DNA of 64,000 nt from Nonomuraea solani (GTDB lineage Bacteria > Actinomycetota > Actinomycetes > Streptosporangiales > Streptosporangiaceae), in contig NZ_FNVT01000003.1 of the NCBI RefSeq assembly GCF_900108335.1, positions 539,563 to 603,562 of the forward strand, given 5' to 3'. This document shows positions 51,111 to 60,374 of this stretch, piece after piece. The notes under the pieces are model-generated. The model worked only from the letters and a program-made list of their open reading frames with translations. It did no database searches and was not told the origin of the DNA. Position 1 is the stretch's first letter, and every line of letters begins with the position of its first letter. The position numbers and the translations under genes are program-made.

Positions 51111-52358
51111 ATGAGAATGTGTAAGGCACTTGGCATTGTTCTGGCCGTGGCGACGTGCCTGGTCATGTTCGGGCTGTTCGGATCGCCTCGCCCCGGCGCG
51201 CCGGACCGGCAGGCCACTGCGACGGGGTTCATCGAGGCCGCACAGGACTACCTCCGCCGGCATCCTGACCACGCGCAGACCTTGGCGGAACTCGGCAACG
51301 CCTACCTGGAGCGCGCCCGCCAGAGCGGCGACGTCTCCTACCAGGTCAAGGCGGAGGGCGCCCTGCGCAAGGCCACGGCGATCGACCCCGCCAACGTGGA
51401 CACGCTGGTCGGCCTCGGAGCCCTCGCCAACGCCCGGCACGATTTCCCGGCGGCCCGCGAACGGGCGGAGCAGGCGAGGGACATCGACCCGCGCCGCTGG
51501 GCCGCCTTCGGTGTCCTGACCGACGCGCTGGTCGAACTCGGGGAGTACGCGACCGCGCGGCAGGCGCTGCAGCAGATGCTCGACCTGCGGCCGGGCGTCG
51601 CGTCCTTCACCCGGGCCGCGCATCTGCTCTGGCTGACCGGAGACGTCGACCGGGCGCGCTCGGTCCTTCAGCGGGCGTCTTCCATGGCGGTCGCCCCGGG
51701 CGATGTCGCCTACTGCCAGTACCGTCTCGGCGAACTGGCCTACGAGACGGGCCGGCCATCCGAAGCCCACGAACTCTTCGACCAGGCCGCGCGCGCGGGC
51801 TTCGGGCCGGCCCTGGCCGGCCGGGCGAGGGCCAACGCGGCCATGGGGCGAACGGAACAGGCGCTGCACGACTACGCGGCGGCGGGCCCGCCCTACGCCG
51901 CCGAACTCGGCGATCTGTACGAGTCACTCGGCCGCCACTCCGAAGCCCAGGCCCAGTTCGTCATGTTCGCCGCCCTGCAGCGGCTACAGCCTGACGATCT
52001 GGCCCTGGGCCGTTTCGAGGCCGACCACGGCGACCCGGGGAAAGCCGTACGCCTTCTGCGAGCCGAGTGGAATCGACGAAAGAGCGTGGACGTCGCCGAC
52101 GCCCTCGGCTGGGCGCTTCATCGGGCCGGTCACAGCGCCGAGGGCCTGTCATTCGTCCGGCGCGCCGACGCCCTGGGCGGACGCAGCGCACGCTTCGCGT
52201 ACCACCGAGGAGAGATCACCCACGCACTCGGCGCAGACGCCGAGGCCCGACAACACCTGACACGCGCACTCGACATCAACCCGCACCTCACCGCGGCGCA
52301 AAAAGCCCTGAAGAACCTCGCGCGCGACGCCCTGCCACAAGCATCTCGGCGGCCCTGA
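51111..52358 (+). CDS. TPR-repeat protein with N-terminal membrane anchor
   Basis: 415 residues from ATG 51111, preceded by GGGAGG at 51102-51107; an earlier in-frame start at 51066 is less well placed. An N-terminal hydrophobic helix (ALGIVLAVATCLVMFGLFG) is followed by about nine TPR-like repeats (for example HAQTLAELGNAYLERARQ, NVDTLVGLGALANARHDFPA, AAFGVLTDALVELGEYATAR). It is likely exported or membrane-anchored and acts as a protein-interaction scaffold. TPR and DUF4331 proteins are often neighbours, which supports a shared extracytoplasmic role. Confidence 0.85.
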   Translation: MRMCKALGIVLAVATCLVMFGLFGSPRPGAPDRQATATGFIEAAQDYLRRHPDHAQTLAELGNAYLERARQSGDVSYQVKAEGALRKATAIDPANVDTLVGLGALANARHDFPAARERAEQARDIDPRRWAAFGVLTDALVELGEYATARQALQQMLDLRPGVASFTRAAHLLWLTGDVDRARSVLQRASSMAVAPGDVAYCQYRLGELAYETGRPSEAHELFDQAARAGFGPALAGRARANAAMGRTEQALHDYAAAGPPYAAELGDLYESLGRHSEAQAQFVMFAALQRLQPDDLALGRFEADHGDPGKAVRLLRAEWNRRKSVDVADALGWALHRAGHSAEGLSFVRRADALGGRSARFAYHRGEITHALGADAEARQHLTRALDINPHLTAAQKALKNLARDALPQASRRP

Positions 52359-52929
52359 TGGAGGTCTGTGAGCGTCCGTAGACGAGCCGCGACATCGCCA
52401 TCGCGGCCACAACCCGAAGCCCTGCGGGGGAGCGCGGAGCCGCTACGCCACTGGGGAACACTGAACGTCACCGTCAGACCCGATGGAAACGACAATTCAA
52501 CAAACTCAATAAGCCAGTCCAACGCCCAGTACCGTGCCGCTGGCCGTGAGGTGCAAAGACGGGCCCTGACGCGGCGGGCCTCGGCCGGCGTCAGTCCCAG
52601 CCCAGGCATTGCTCCAGCCGCACAGTGACCGAGCTTTTGCCGGAATGAAAAAGGCCCAGGGCGGGCGCCCCCGGTTCATCCGGGAGCTGAGAGAGACTCA
52701 GCCGCCCGGGGCCGCATTCTCGTCTCGGCTGCATGAGCCGGCGGGCTCTGACCGGCCACGTCGACCCCCGCCGGCCCCTCGCGTATTTGAACGGCGACGT
52801 GCCCAATACGTCATCGATCACGAGATCGGGAGACGGTGGAGCGCGGTCAGAAGAAGCTGGTAGGCGGGGTGATCGGGGCCAGTTGACGGCGGCGCGGCCC
52901 GGCTCGGCCGGGGCAGGATCTTCCTCGGC
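52359..52929. other. Gene-free stretch at the border of the duplicated module
   Basis: About 570 bp without a recognisable gene. It contains the left junction of the second copy of the two-component/ABC module. No clear IS end was found. Confidence 0.4.
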
Positions 52930-53026
52930 GAGGGCGATGAGGGCCTTGCGGCTGATTCGCAGCGTATGCCGCCACAGCGATCGCAGCCGGCCGTGCGGGC
53001 CCGCTGGGCGCGGGTCGTATTCCCAT
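52930..53026 (-). pseudogene. Vestige of a sensor histidine kinase N-terminus
   Basis: Minus-strand translation from 53026 gives MGIRPAPSGPARPAAIAVAA then YAANQPQ. The intact kinase at 25295-26533 starts MGIRPGSGGPARQAVNALEG then YARNGVS. The matching start, spacing and upstream region show this is a decayed copy of the same kinase gene; nothing of the rest, nor of the response regulator, remains. Confidence 0.6.
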
Positions 53027-53129
53027 CACGGACACCGCCTGCCCCACCGTTCCGGGGACGGCGGTGGGGCTGGCCCCACCTTCCGAGGTGGCGATTTCCC
53101 ACCCGGGCGGTGGGCCGACGCCCATGGAG
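53011..53129. repeat. Second copy of the regulatory block upstream of the ABC module
   Basis: Matches 26521-26636, including GGTGGCGATTTCCCACC and GGTGGGCCGACGCCCATGGA. In this copy CCCCACCG and CGGTGGGG also form an 8-bp inverted repeat. Conservation despite decay of the genes around it suggests that the site still matters or that the duplication is recent. Confidence 0.65.
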
Positions 53130-53210
53130 TCCGGCCTCCCAGAGCGGAAGCCTGGACAGGCTCGATCACAGCGAGCCGATCGAGCCCGGCCGAGCGAATG
53201 AGAGGAAGAG

Positions 53211-53887
53211 ATGATCGATGTGAGGGGGCTGAGCATGCGATACGGCCGCACGCGCGCCGTGGACGACCTGACGTTCTCGGTGAAACCGCGGCTGGTGACC
53301 GGGTTCCTGGGGCCGAACGGCGCCGGCACGTCCACGACCATGCGGGTCGTGCTCGGGCTGGAGGTGCCCGCCGCGGGCCAGACGCTGGTGAACGGGCGCC
53401 CGCACGCCTCGATCCCCCGGCCGTCCTCGACGAGCCGTTTAACGGGCTGGACCCGGAAGACATCCGCTGGCTGCGCGGCCTGCTGCGTTCGCTGGCGGAC
53501 GAAGGCCGTACCGCGCTGCTGTCCAGCCGTCTGATGAACGAGATGGCGGTTACCGCCGAACATCTCATCGTCATCGGGCGGGGTCGGCTGATCGCCGATA
53601 CCGCCATGGATGCCCTGGCCGGGTACTTGCAGGGCGACGTGCTGGTCCGCACGCCGCACCCGGAGCAGTTCGCCGGCCTCATGCGCGCGCACGGAGCGAC
53701 GGTGGTGTCCGAGGGCGACGGCGCCCTGTACGTCCGTGACCTGAACGCCGCCCGGATCGGGGAGCTGGCGCTGGCGGAGTTGTCTCCCCGTGGCGCGTCC
53801 CTGGAGGAGGCATCCATGCGACTCACCGAGCACAGCACCGAATACAGAACCGGCGGCGGAGCCGCTTCGAAGGAGGGCGTGCGATGA
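53211..53887 (+). pseudogene. ABC ATP-binding protein, inactivated copy
   Basis: Compared with the intact ATPase at 26716-27657 there are four lesions. Walker A reads GPNGAGTSTT, with Thr in place of the essential Lys. About 76 residues, from the end of the Walker A region to just before Walker B, are deleted at about 53420; they include the Q-loop and signature motif. The deletion also shifts the frame. After it, LDEPFNGLDPEDIRWLRGLL resumes in another frame, and the switch His of SSHLMNE is Arg (SSRLMNE). The last part runs to the ATGA overlap with the permease gene. It cannot be a working ATPase. Confidence 0.85.
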
Positions 53888-56124
53888 TCGACGCGATCGC
53901 TTCGGAGTGGCTGAAGTTCCGTTCCCTGCGCTCCAACCTGTACCTGCTGGCCTGTTCGGTGGCAGCCGTGCTGGCCTGCGCCGGGTTCGCGTTCCTGATC
54001 GGCCGCGGGTTCGACGACCAGACGGCGGACGAGAAGATGGCCTTCACCGGCAACGGGGACGGCGTCGGCAACGGGATCGCGGTCGCCTACCTGGTGTTCG
54101 CCCTGCTCGGCGCCCTGACGATCACCTCCGAATACGGCACCCGGATGATCCAGGCCAGCCTGACGGCCGTGCCGCGCCGGCAGGTGCTGCTGCTGGCCAA
54201 GGTGCCGGGCCTGGCCGCGGTCACGCTGGTGGCGGGTCAGGTGCTGGCGTTCACCATGCACGCCGCCTCCATGGCGACGCTCGGCGACCGGGCCGATCAG
54301 TTGCTCCGCGACGGGACGACGCTGGGCACCTCGCTGTCGGAGCCGGGCGTGCTCGCCTCGGTGATCGCCGCCGGGCTGTCGATGGCCGCGGTCGCGCTGA
54401 TCGGGCTCGGCGTCGGGGCCGCCATCCGCTCCACCGCCGGCGCGCTGGTCGTGCTGACCGTGATCATCGTGGTGCTGCCGACGGCGGCCAAGGCCCTGCC
54501 CATGCCGCTGCGCGCGCAGGCCGCCTCGTACATGATCGAGAACCTGCCGCTCCAGATCGCGGGAGTCGGAGGCGGCATTCTGCCGCCCGCCGCGGCGGCG
54601 GGACTGCTGGTCGGGTACGTGCTCGCCGCGCTGACGGCGGGCGCGACCGTGATCGCGTTGACCGGCCGCCGGATCAAGGTGCTGGCGATCGGCACGGTCG
54701 CGGCCGTCCTGGTCTCGGCGCTGCCCGCCACCGCGGCGAGTTCGCCGGCCCCCGCCTCGACGCTGGCCTGGGCCGACTGCACGGACAAGACCCTGTTCAA
54801 GGAGATGCGCTGCGCCTCGGTCGAGGTACCGGTGAACTGGGACAAGCCGGCCGGGCGGAAGATCGACCTGACCGTCGGGCTGCTGCCGGTCATCGGCGCG
54901 CAACGCCGGATGGGCACCGTGTTCGCCATCCCCGGCGGGCCGGGCGGCTCGGGCGTGGAGGATCTGAGCAAGGCCGCAGCAAGTTTCGCCGAGCTACGCG
55001 AACGATTCGACGTGGTCAGCGTCGAACCCCGCAACACCACCGACAAGGGCCTGCTGCCCACCGAGTGCCTTCTCTCCGGCCCGTGGATCACCCTGCCCGA
55101 CACCCGCGCCGAATACGCCGAGCAGGGCAGGCGCAACCGGGCAGCGGCCGAGCGATGCCGCGCCACCGACCCCGAGGCCTTCGACAACATGGATTCGACC
55201 TCCGTGGCGCGGGACATGGAGGCGATCCGCGTGGCGCTGGGCGAGGAGAAGCTGAGCTTCATCGCCAACTCCTACGGCGGCATACCCGGGGTCGTCTACT
55301 CCCGGCTGTTCCCCGGCCGGGTGCGCGCGATGGTGTTCGACGGCCCGGTCAACCTGTTCATGAACCGCGCGCGAAGCTGGCTCGTCAACGAGGAGTCCTT
55401 CGCCCGCTTCACCGCCTGGTGCGCGCAGGCCACCACCTGCGCCCTGCACGGCCAGGACGTTGGCAAGGTCTGGCGGGCGCTGGTGGCACGGGCCGACCGC
55501 GTCCCGGTGCCGGTCAGGGGAGAATCGCCGCAGGCCGCCTACAGCGGCTTCGACCTCAAGTTCGCCGCCTTCCCCAGCTTCAGGCAACCGGGCGCCGAGC
55601 CTGAGTACCCCCGATGGACGGAAGTCGCCGAGGCGATCAAACGGGCCGCCGGTGGTGACGCCTCCAGGTTCGCCGACTACGTCCGGCAGACCACGAAAAG
55701 CCCGAAGGCCACGGCGGGGGTCGGGATCAACATGACCCACTGCGCCGACGGCCACGGATATTCCAGCTACGAGGAGTACCGGAAGAAGCGCCGCGAAGGC
55801 GAGCGCCTGCTGCCGAATCTCGCCGGATCCGAAGTCTGGCACCCGCTCGCCTGTGCCGGCTGGCCGACCCCCGTCAAGAACGAGCCCGCGCCGCTGCCTG
55901 CCCAGGGACTGCCGCCTTACCTGGGCGTCGGCTCCTGGACGGACTCCGATCGTGCCGCGGAGATCGTCGGGCGGGTGCCCGGCTCGGCCGCGATCCAGTA
56001 CCAGTGGCACGGCCACGGCCTCTACAACGCCGGCGTCTCCTGCATCATCTCCCACGTCAACCGCTACCTGACCAGCCTGCGCCTGCCCGCGCCGGGCAGC
56101 GTGTGCCGCGGACCAGAAAGCTGA
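53884..56124 (+). CDS. ABC-2 permease fused to a secreted alpha/beta hydrolase, second copy
   Basis: 746 residues, intact and colinear with the protein at 27654-29912. Permease part: residues 1 to about 260 (AIASEWLKFRSLRSNLYLLA and six hydrophobic segments). Then a membrane/signal-like helix and the TAP-like hydrolase, with AIPGGPGGSG, nucleophile Ser463 in ANSYGGIPG and a C-terminal WHGHGLY. Cys residues in the hydrolase part are conserved between copies. Its own ATPase gene is broken, so it may borrow the ATPase encoded at 26716, or act only as a membrane-anchored hydrolase. Divergence between the copies is substantial, so this is not a fresh duplication. Confidence 0.85.
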   Translation: MIDAIASEWLKFRSLRSNLYLLACSVAAVLACAGFAFLIGRGFDDQTADEKMAFTGNGDGVGNGIAVAYLVFALLGALTITSEYGTRMIQASLTAVPRRQVLLLAKVPGLAAVTLVAGQVLAFTMHAASMATLGDRADQLLRDGTTLGTSLSEPGVLASVIAAGLSMAAVALIGLGVGAAIRSTAGALVVLTVIIVVLPTAAKALPMPLRAQAASYMIENLPLQIAGVGGGILPPAAAAGLLVGYVLAALTAGATVIALTGRRIKVLAIGTVAAVLVSALPATAASSPAPASTLAWADCTDKTLFKEMRCASVEVPVNWDKPAGRKIDLTVGLLPVIGAQRRMGTVFAIPGGPGGSGVEDLSKAAASFAELRERFDVVSVEPRNTTDKGLLPTECLLSGPWITLPDTRAEYAEQGRRNRAAAERCRATDPEAFDNMDSTSVARDMEAIRVALGEEKLSFIANSYGGIPGVVYSRLFPGRVRAMVFDGPVNLFMNRARSWLVNEESFARFTAWCAQATTCALHGQDVGKVWRALVARADRVPVPVRGESPQAAYSGFDLKFAAFPSFRQPGAEPEYPRWTEVAEAIKRAAGGDASRFADYVRQTTKSPKATAGVGINMTHCADGHGYSSYEEYRKKRREGERLLPNLAGSEVWHPLACAGWPTPVKNEPAPLPAQGLPPYLGVGSWTDSDRAAEIVGRVPGSAAIQYQWHGHGLYNAGVSCIISHVNRYLTSLRLPAPGSVCRGPES

Positions 56125-57092
56125 CGGTACTGAAGGTTCCAGATCCGCGAAAAGACTCACCGCACCATTGACCCGGAGAACGCCGGGCTACCGAGTGCCG
56201 GCGCGGTGCCGTATCTCCTGCGCGGAGGCTTGGCGGTTGATCGTCAAGTGGCGTGGGCGGGCATGTGGCCAGCTCGGCCGCACCTTCGCCTGAGGCAGAG
56301 ATTCCTTGCGAGCGGCGGGCGTTCCGACAACCACCGATACTGTGTCACCGGACACCTCGGCGGCGGCGTTCCCCGTCCACCATGACCGTGCTGTTCTTGG
56401 CCTTGACCTTGAGCAATATCCGGGTGGGCGTGCAGAACAGAATTACCTCGATCGTTCCCACATGGACACGACAGCGGGCTCGGTCGGCCCCGCGAAGCCT
56501 TCCTCGGTGGTGATCGTGGTGCCGGACTCTTTGAGCGGCTTGGAGAATGACCAGCCGAAGTCGTCGGTTCGTCCGGTAAGCCGTCCTTATGCCGGCCGCC
56601 CATGGGCGGCAACCGCAGCGCAGAGAACGTATTCCTGATGGTGAGGTAGGCCAGGCGAAGGAGCACGTTGGAGGGCGGCACACGTTCGCCGGTCTCCTGG
56701 CCTTCCAGTAGGAGCGAACCGGGTCACCATCACATCGTTGAGTACGGCCTTGCGTCATGATGGCTGTTGACCTGCGTCGAGGCGTATGACGAGCCAGAGC
56801 CGCCCGCAGCGGGGAAATCCGCCCAGGCCCCCAGACCGCTGCCGAACGCGCCGCCGACGAAAGGGGAGATTGCCCGGACCGTCTGCTCGCCGATGCAGAG
56901 CGCGCTGACCAGGGCGGCCCGGGTGTTGAGGATCATCCGGGGTGTGTCTCACAGGGTAAGCCGGGCGCCGTCCCAGTGGGTGGCGTGCGGTTCCATCGGA
57001 TTATGGTGCTCACGCTGGAGCCGGTACGTCCGTTCCAGGCGGGTGTGAACCGCCCAGATGACGACAACCGTCACGGTCGTCTCGGCGCGAGT
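56125..57092. other. Degenerate stretch
   Basis: About 970 bp without an intact gene. The minus strand at about 56350-56600 shows fragments such as DDFGWSFSKPLKESGTTITT and then EEGFAGPTEPAVVSMWERS in changing frames, which looks like a decayed protein gene that I cannot name. The rest shows nothing recognisable. Confidence 0.4.
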
Positions 57093-58391
57093 TCACCCGC
57101 GGGTGATGGTCAGGTGCATGCGCTGGTAGTCGAAGGTGATGGCATACGGCTTGAAGAACTCGTGGGTGAAGTTGGCGATCAGGTCGAAGCCGAACATCGC
57201 CGACTGGCCCGGCCCGGGGAAGCCGGGGAAGACATTGTCGGCCGCGTGGCCCGGAAGGTTGCGGCCGACCGCGCGGCCCAGGCTGATGCGCTCGGCCGTG
57301 ATCGGGTAGAGCTTGATGCCGCCGGGCTGCGGTATCGGGTGGTCGCGGTCCACGGTGATGCCGCCCGCCTGCTCGGCGATCTGCACCGTGGTGTCGAGGG
57401 CGACGCCGATGCCGCCGGTGTCGACGGTGACCATGCGCGGGCCGTAATCGCCGAGGCTGCCCACCGTGCAAGGGTAGTGATCGCCAGCCAGCCAGAGCGG
57501 CAGCCGGTCGACAAAGTGCGCTCGTGGTGCGGCCTCCGTCCTGGGCCTCAAGGTCAGGGCCTTGCGGGCGTAGTCCATCGTGGTCAGGAAGTGGTAGAAG
57601 ATCGTCGTTCCGAAGGCGCCCGCCGCTGACGTGCCGTCTGGCAGAGGCGGACGCCGTGCGTTGCTCCACTGGACCGGCAGGTTGCGGACCTCGACGTTGC
57701 CGACCTTGAACGAGTCGAGAATGCCCAGCGAGATGGTGATCGGCTGGTTGTTGGCCACCCCACCGGACATGGTGGTCACCGCGCGCAGGCCGGCCTCCTG
57801 CGCCATCTCCTCCGACAGGTCGAGCGTGGCGTAGGTGTCGAGCCAGAAGGTACCGCGCCGGCCGTTCACCGTGGCCTCGACGGCGGGTACGGGGTCGAGG
57901 GTGACGAAGGGGATGTGCGCGCTTTTCGCCCCGCGCAGCTGCCACGGGGTGCCGCTGATGTGGGAGTAGAGCTCGGTCAGCGCCTTCTCGCGCGGCCGGT
58001 CAACCTTCCTCAGCAACGGCACCGCCTTGGACAGCCGGTCCTGCCGGACGAAGCACTCGGCCAGCCGCTGAGCCGAGGCGACGTCGCCGGGCTCCAGGTC
58101 GAGGGCCTTGGACAGCCGCTTCTCCGCCTCCTCGAAGCGGTTGGACAGTAGCGCGAGGTATCCGAGTTGCGCCAAGGCTCTTGCGTCACGCGGCTGCGCG
58201 CGCAGCCTGCTCCGGTAGCCGCGTTCGGCGGCGGCGAATCTGCCGGCCTTGAACAGGGCGTCGGCGTCCCCGTCCGCTTCGGCGGCGGCCGGCAGGGCCG
58301 GCGCCGCCGGCGAAAGCACCGCTCCCGCCGCCACGGCCAAGCCCGTCCGCCGCAGGAACGCGCGCCGATTGGGGAAGTGCAGGTCAGTCAT
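57093..58391 (-). CDS. Tat-exported TPR and aspartyl-protease-like protein
   Basis: 432 residues from ATG 58391. Twin-arginine signal: NRRAFLRRTGLAVAAGAVLS followed by PAAPALPAAA. Residues about 45-150 are TPR-like (DARALAQLGYLALLSNRFEE, RLSKALDLEPGDVASAQRLA). The C-terminal part is a retropepsin-like fold with two half-sites: GTFWLDTYATLDLS, where DTG became DTY, and PRMVTVDTGGIGVALD. The second site keeps DTG, the first is altered, so protease activity is uncertain. The TPR and clan-AA protease combination occurs in secreted actinobacterial proteins. No partner gene is coupled to it. Confidence 0.75.
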   Translation of the reverse strand: MTDLHFPNRRAFLRRTGLAVAAGAVLSPAAPALPAAAEADGDADALFKAGRFAAAERGYRSRLRAQPRDARALAQLGYLALLSNRFEEAEKRLSKALDLEPGDVASAQRLAECFVRQDRLSKAVPLLRKVDRPREKALTELYSHISGTPWQLRGAKSAHIPFVTLDPVPAVEATVNGRRGTFWLDTYATLDLSEEMAQEAGLRAVTTMSGGVANNQPITISLGILDSFKVGNVEVRNLPVQWSNARRPPLPDGTSAAGAFGTTIFYHFLTTMDYARKALTLRPRTEAAPRAHFVDRLPLWLAGDHYPCTVGSLGDYGPRMVTVDTGGIGVALDTTVQIAEQAGGITVDRDHPIPQPGGIKLYPITAERISLGRAVGRNLPGHAADNVFPGFPGPGQSAMFGFDLIANFTHEFFKPYAITFDYQRMHLTITRG

Positions 58392-58621
58392 GCAAAGACT
58401 CCTCGGTCCGCTCCGCCGACCGAACACGGCGGGCGAGGATAGCCAACACACAAGCGCGTTTCCTCCGCGTTTCCACCGCCGTGCCGCTCCTCACGTCCGA
58501 GCTGAGCGGCGACCGCGTCCAGGACCTCGTTCGGCACCTCCAACGGTCGGGTCGGTCAGGAAACACCCGAGATAACGCACGGTTGTGCCGGCCGATGCCT
58601 GGCGTGTCGTGAGGCGGGTGG

Positions 58622-59026
58622 TCAGCTGGTGGTGTTGGTGACGGGAAGGAGGCCGCGTGCGGCGAAGACCTTCTTGGCGACGAAGGTGGCGTTCAGCGAG
58701 CGGGGCATGCCGCAGTACACGGCCGCGTGCAGTAGTGCCTCGGTGATCTGGGTCGGGGTGAGGCCGACGTTGAGTGCTGCGTTGATGTGCACTTCCAGCT
58801 GGGGTTCGCAGCCGCCGAGGGCGGTGAGCATGCCGAGGGTGACCAGTTGCCGGTCGCGGGGTGCCAGTTGCGGGCGGGCGTACATCTCGCCGAAGGCCCA
58901 GGAGACGACCTGGTGGCCGAGTTCGGGGGAGATGTCGGCCAGAGAGTCGATGACCTTCTGTCCGGCTTCGCCGTCGATCTGCTGGAGCATCGCCAGGCCG
59001 TGTTCGTACTGCTTGTCGCGGTTCAT
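58622..59026 (-). CDS. Carboxymuconolactone-decarboxylase-family protein
   Basis: 134 residues. The sequence LVTLGMLTALGGCEPQLEVH, INAALNVGLTPTQITEALLH and AAVYCGMPRSLNA is the typical gamma-carboxymuconolactone decarboxylase fold. A redox CxxC is absent, so it is closer to the decarboxylase branch than to AhpD. The real substrate is unknown. Its ATG overlaps the stop of the MerR gene by 4 bp, so it is likely controlled by that regulator. Confidence 0.88.
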   Translation of the reverse strand: MNRDKQYEHGLAMLQQIDGEAGQKVIDSLADISPELGHQVVSWAFGEMYARPQLAPRDRQLVTLGMLTALGGCEPQLEVHINAALNVGLTPTQITEALLHAAVYCGMPRSLNATFVAKKVFAARGLLPVTNTTS

Positions 59027-59415
59027 ATCTCTCCCATGAGCTTCACGTAGTGGTCGATCTTGTCGTCCAGCGCGTCGCCGTTGGCCTGCAGGTGACGGAT
59101 GCGCTCGTCCAAGCGGGCGCGATGTTCGCGGAGCAGGACAAGCCGGTCGGCGATGGTGGTGCCGCCCGTACGGCGCAGCGCTGCGAAGTGCTGCATGTCG
59201 GCGATGGACATGCCCGTGTCACGCAGCCTGAGCAGGAAGGCGATCCAGTTCAGATCGGCGAGGGCATAGTGGCGCCGGCCGCCTGCGGATCGGCTGATGG
59301 GGCTGATGAGGCCAGCCTTCTCGTAGTACCGCAGGGTGTCAGGGGACAGCCCTGTCCGCTCCGCCACCTGCGTGATGGTGAGCGTTTCCACAGGTTGTGG
59401 CGCCGCGCTGGTCAT
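59023..59415 (-). CDS. MerR-family regulator
   Basis: 130 residues from ATG 59415 (MTSAAPQPVETLTITQVAER). The DNA-binding domain is TGLSPDTLRYYEKAGLISPI followed by RRHYALADLNWIAFLLRLRD; a coiled coil (EHRARLDERIRHLQANGDAL) ends the protein. No Cys-rich metal site is seen, so an organic signal is likely. The frame is open to 59463, but that would start within the palindrome. Probably regulates itself and the coupled decarboxylase-like gene. Confidence 0.9.
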   Translation of the reverse strand: MTSAAPQPVETLTITQVAERTGLSPDTLRYYEKAGLISPISRSAGGRRHYALADLNWIAFLLRLRDTGMSIADMQHFAALRRTGGTTIADRLVLLREHRARLDERIRHLQANGDALDDKIDHYVKLMGEI

Positions 59416-59430
59416 AGAGGAACGGTAGAA

Positions 59431-59448
59431 GTTGGAGCGCGCTCCAAC
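59431..59448. promoter_or_regulatory. MerR-type operator
   Basis: GTTGGAGCGCGCTCCAAC is a perfect 18-bp palindrome 16 bp upstream of the MerR start. MerR proteins bind such dyads in long-spacer promoters, so it is a likely autoregulatory site. Confidence 0.7.
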
Positions 59449-59493
59449 GCAAGCCAAGCGCACGTGACGTACACCACGCCGGAGCGGGCGTCA

Positions 59494-59639
59494 CGCGATG
59501 GCTCCGAGGCCAGATCGGCCAACCGTTGCCGGGCCGCACCCTGCGCCTGGCCGTACCCGTCGAGAAGCCGCCGTACAAGGACGACAGCCTGATCTACGGC
59601 GTGACCGAGCTGCCCGTCATCTGGTGGTCACGCCGCTGA
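59494..59639 (+). pseudogene. C-terminal fragment of an unknown gene
   Basis: The frame gives RWLRGQIGQPLPGRTLRLAV, PVEKPPYKDDSLIYGVTEL and PVIWWSRR before a TGA at 59637-59639. It is clearly protein-like but has no start or upstream part; the palindrome and MerR gene lie just before. I do not recognise the family. Confidence 0.45.
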
Positions 59640-59665
59640 CGTCGCATGACCGCGCCGGTGCGGGG

Positions 59666-60316
59666 TCAGCGCGCGGTAGCGCGGATCGCGCTGATCACCA
59701 TGTCGAGCTCGGCGTCGAAGATCTCGTCAGGCGTCACCGCCCGCAGGCTCGGGAGCAGGGCCTTCAGTCGCTCCGCGTCCCGGCTGGCCTCCGCGGCGAC
59801 GAACAGCTCGGCGTTGCGCCGTGGCGTGGTCGGGTCGCCCTGCAGCTCGCGCTGCACTCGCCCGAACACCAGGTCCACGAAGATCAGGAAGTATCGTGCC
59901 GCGGCCACGTCGTCGAGGTCGGCCGCCGCGAAGATGTCGGCGATCGTGTCGGCGATCCGCACCCCGCCCGGCCCGGCGTTCGCGCGGCTCATCACGCGGT
60001 CGACGAGTCCAGGGTACTGGCGCAGCACGTCACGCATGCTGTGCGCGAGCCGCCGGAGTCGCTCCTCCCACGGGCCGCTCAGCGCCTCGTCCGGGATCAC
60101 CTGGCGCATGGCGACCTCGTTGGCGACCAGGTCCAGCAGCGCCTCCTTGTCTGCCACGTGCCGGTACAGCCCCATCCGGGACGCTCCCACCTCGGCGGCG
60201 AGGCGGCGGATGGTGAGCGCCTCGACGCCTTCCTTGCGTGCGAGCTCGATCGCGGCGTCGATGATCTGCGCCCTCTCCAAGCTGCCCCACGGCCGGCGAT
60301 CTGTCACGGCACGCAT
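59666..60316 (-). CDS. TetR-family repressor of the MFS operon
   Basis: 216 residues from ATG 60316 (MRAVTDRRPWGSLERAQIID). HTH: LTIRRLAAEVGASRMGLYRH followed by VADKEALLDLV. The C-terminal part resembles the tetracycline-repressor-like class (TetR_C), common next to drug efflux pumps. It is divergent from 60375 and 60799, with a perfect inverted repeat between. Likely represses the MFS pump and itself. Confidence 0.9.
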   Translation of the reverse strand: MRAVTDRRPWGSLERAQIIDAAIELARKEGVEALTIRRLAAEVGASRMGLYRHVADKEALLDLVANEVAMRQVIPDEALSGPWEERLRRLAHSMRDVLRQYPGLVDRVMSRANAGPGGVRIADTIADIFAAADLDDVAAARYFLIFVDLVFGRVQRELQGDPTTPRRNAELFVAAEASRDAERLKALLPSLRAVTPDEIFDAELDMVISAIRATAR

Positions 60317-60320
60317 CCTA

Positions 60321-60341
60321 CTTGCGGACATTGTCCGCAAG
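60321..60341. promoter_or_regulatory. TetR operator
   Basis: CTTGCGGAC and GTCCGCAAG are perfect 9-bp inverted arms with a 3-nt spacer (ATT), 5 bp upstream of the TetR start and about 30 bp before the next plus-strand gene. Very likely the operator for both directions. Confidence 0.8.
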
Positions 60342-60374
60342 ATGTTTAAGTAAGTCACCTAATCGGAGGTGCGC

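Noticed and set aside
52733..53420. Long open frame upstream of the broken ABC ATPase, apparently fusing to it
   Set aside because: Only the part after about 53420 matches an ATPase. The earlier part reads through the conserved regulatory block and the first ATPase frame out of register.
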